NCBI GenBank assembly: GCA_922989275.2
Contig: OV277869.1
Span: 19,602,189-19,666,188, forward strand
Reading direction: 5' to 3'
Length of the DNA: 64,000 nt
From: Gari tellinella
Taxonomy: Eukaryota > Mollusca > Bivalvia > Cardiida > Psammobiidae
In this document: one piece after another, positions 62,495-64,000 of the stretch
How positions within the stretch are numbered: position 1 is the first letter of the stretch
Layout: every line of letters starts with the position of its first letter
The notes under the pieces: model-generated
What the model was told of the DNA's origin: nothing
The model's input: only the letters and a program-made list of their open reading frames with translations
Databases searched by the model: none
Position numbers and translations under genes: made by a program

Positions 62495-62609
62495 GGAAAT
62501 AATAGTTTAAGTGCTAACGCGTTTATTGGGAAAGAATAACGTTTTCTCCACTGTACTCTGTAAAGAAAATAAGTGGACATTGCTTATGCTGCGTTTATGC
62601 AGCGTTATG

Positions 62610-63636
62610 CTGGGTTTACACTCAGCCACGATAGCTACGATGGCCGCGATTTAGAAAAAGCGCATAGCTTCACGATTTATTATCATTTTCTACGCTATAC
62701 CACGCTTTCTTACGCTCTAGGAATGTCTTTGTTACCAGCTGCAGCGTTTTGTTGCGAACCGCACAAGATTCTGAGGAGGATCTGCCACGATTTCATTACT
62801 TTCTCTCAAGATATCTTACGGTAACCACGATACGCTATCACGTTTTATCACGTTCGGTTAAGATCTAACACGATATAAAGCTCTGTTAAGCTCTCCTGCG
62901 ATTTATGGCAACGATTTCACCAAGAGTGTTGCGTTTTGAGCACGATTGGGGTATAAAAAGGAGGCATGGGCCACCCACTCATTCTCTGGATGCTGGTGTC
63001 AAACTCTGATTACATTGGGATGACGCATCTGAGAATATTTTGTGGGAAGCTTAACCTGTCACTCGTTTTTATATTCATTCTATCAAAATGTCAACTTTTA
63101 TGCAATATTGAGGAAAATAAGCAGACGACAATTTTTAGCAGACAAAATTCCAGCAGTGAAAGCGCTTGAAATACGGTTATTGTCTTGTTTAAAGAAACTT
63201 TCGGTCAGTGCCGTTGTAAAGAGGGTGTCGCTGTTGGGAGGGCTGTTGTAGGGAGGGAGCACTATATTAACTTAATAAAACATGTACAAACTTAAAGAGT
63301 CGCCTTTCCAAGTTAACAAAGAACCCCTACGTTTTGGGCTTCACGCTGTGATACGTTCTTTTAAGTTCTGTTAAGCTCTGTTAAGCTGTACGACGCTCTA
63401 CTAAGGTTCCCAAGTTCTATTACGCTCTCTCACGATATAAAAACCAATCGGCATAATCGTGCCAACATTTTTAACCGTCAAAAATTCTGCCACGATCCTT
63501 GCGATTCTCCCGATTCTTCCACGCTCTCTCAAGATCACCACGATTCGTCCCACGGTCCCCCACGGTCCCCCACGCTCACCGCGATTCACTCAAATCGTGG
63601 GCATCGCAGCTATCGTGGCTGAGTGTAAACGCAGCA
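62610..63636. mobile_element. Terminal-inverted-repeat element of about 1.03 kb (first of two tandem copies)
   Basis: The left end TTTACACTCAGCCACGATAG (from 62615) and the right end CTATCGTGGCTGAGTGTAAA (to 63629) are inverted for about 40 bp, extending through CGATG.CC.CGATTT. The interior is full of CACGAT and TACGCTCT phrases and a TATA-like GGGTATAAAAAGGAG at 62950. The open frames 62573-62824 and 63459-63845 are just the repeated ends read in frame. A partial family B element in reverse orientation is nested at about 63050-63262. Confidence 0.7.
63050..63262. mobile_element. Family B miniature element, partial copy 4 (reverse)
   Basis: CTGTCACTCGTTTTTATATTCATTCTATC, GCAGACGACAATTTT and TTGTAGGGAGGGAGCAC at the right end match the family B interior and end in reverse complement. 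The hairpin H half is missing. Confidence 0.6.
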
Positions 63637-64000
63637 TTACACTCAGCCACGATAGCTACGATGTCCACGATTTAGAAAAAGCGCAGAGCTACACCATTTT
63701 ATTATCTTTTTCTACGCTATACGACGCTTTCTTACGCTCTATGCACGTCTTGTTACCTCCTGCAGAGTTTTGTTGCGAACCCAACAATATTTTTATGAGG
63801 ATCTGCCACGATTTTATCACGTTCTCTCAAGCTCTCTTACGGTAACAACGAAACGCTATCACGTTTAATCACGTTCTGTTAAGATCTAACTTGGTATAAC
63901 GTTCTGTTAAGCTCTCCTGCGATTTCTGGCAACGATTTCACCAAGAGTGCTACGTTTTGAGCACGACTGGGGTATAAAAAGGAGACATGGGCCACCCACT
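63637..64000. mobile_element. Second tandem copy of the terminal-inverted-repeat element, cut by the window end
   Basis: TTACACTCAGCCACGATAGC restarts directly after the first copy and follows it with about 90 percent identity by eye, including the GGGTATAAAAAGGAGACATGGGCC segment. The period is about 1,021 bp. Confidence 0.75.

Noticed and set aside
62573..63845. Open frames of 83 and 128 codons as a duplicated gene
   Set aside because: They are the repeated ends of a terminal-inverted-repeat element read in frame. The similarity is DNA repeat structure, not coding conservation.

Overview
The window is nuclear DNA of an animal with split genes and many transposable elements. It is most likely a bivalve mollusc. 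This rests on a GC-poor sequence, spliced exons with GT/AG borders, a BEL/Pao LTR retrotransposon, and dispersed repeats ending in (GGAC)n or GGTCAAGGTCA blocks of a kind I associate with bivalves. The species cannot be named from the sequence. There are no bacterial operons, CRISPR arrays or rRNA genes.

Layout. 1-10.4 kb: imperfect tandem repeats, two snap-back hairpins, small inverted-repeat elements and one short coding fragment (8770-9303, minus, possibly CARF/ALS2CR8-like). 10.6-15.9 kb: a satellite of about 71-bp units, interrupted by a 5'-truncated non-LTR retrotransposon (11834-12981). 16.2-17.7 kb: tRNA-like modules and a miniature inverted-repeat element. 17.7-19.1 kb: no gene, but a pair of TGACGTCA sites. 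19130-26789: a complete but damaged BEL/Pao element on the minus strand, with 5-bp target duplication, two LTRs, gag, protease, RT, RNase H and integrase. Its gag is split by a second copy of the same non-LTR element. 26.8-29.5 kb: repeats only.

The main host gene is on the plus strand from about 29.64 kb to at least 49.79 kb. I assembled six exons from splice signals and reading frame: a first exon with CRE, TATA and initiator, a signal-peptide exon, and four exons that each complete one ten-cysteine von Willebrand factor C (VWC) domain. After the first intron, all introns are phase 1. A fifth VWC domain has begun when the last exon ends, so the gene continues past what I could find. It predicts a secreted extracellular multi-VWC protein of the chordin/kielin type.

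Intron 1 holds a Russian-doll nest of TTAA-flanked elements: a 4.3-kb piggyBac-like element holds a 2.25-kb element, which holds a 204-bp element, which holds a palindromic hairpin. Joining the two flanks of the 4.3-kb element restores an open frame on the minus strand, so it seems to have split an older coding exon. A second copy of the 2.3-kb element, in opposite orientation, lies at 51455-53820, just beyond the last exon found. 54.4-64 kb is a series of long inverted-repeat (foldback) elements, tandem repeats and a tandemly arranged terminal-inverted-repeat element that runs off the window end.

One palindromic hairpin (arms of the form AAACAGTTTGGATC...CAGACGCCGCG) recurs about sixteen times across the window, both inside larger elements and apparently alone.
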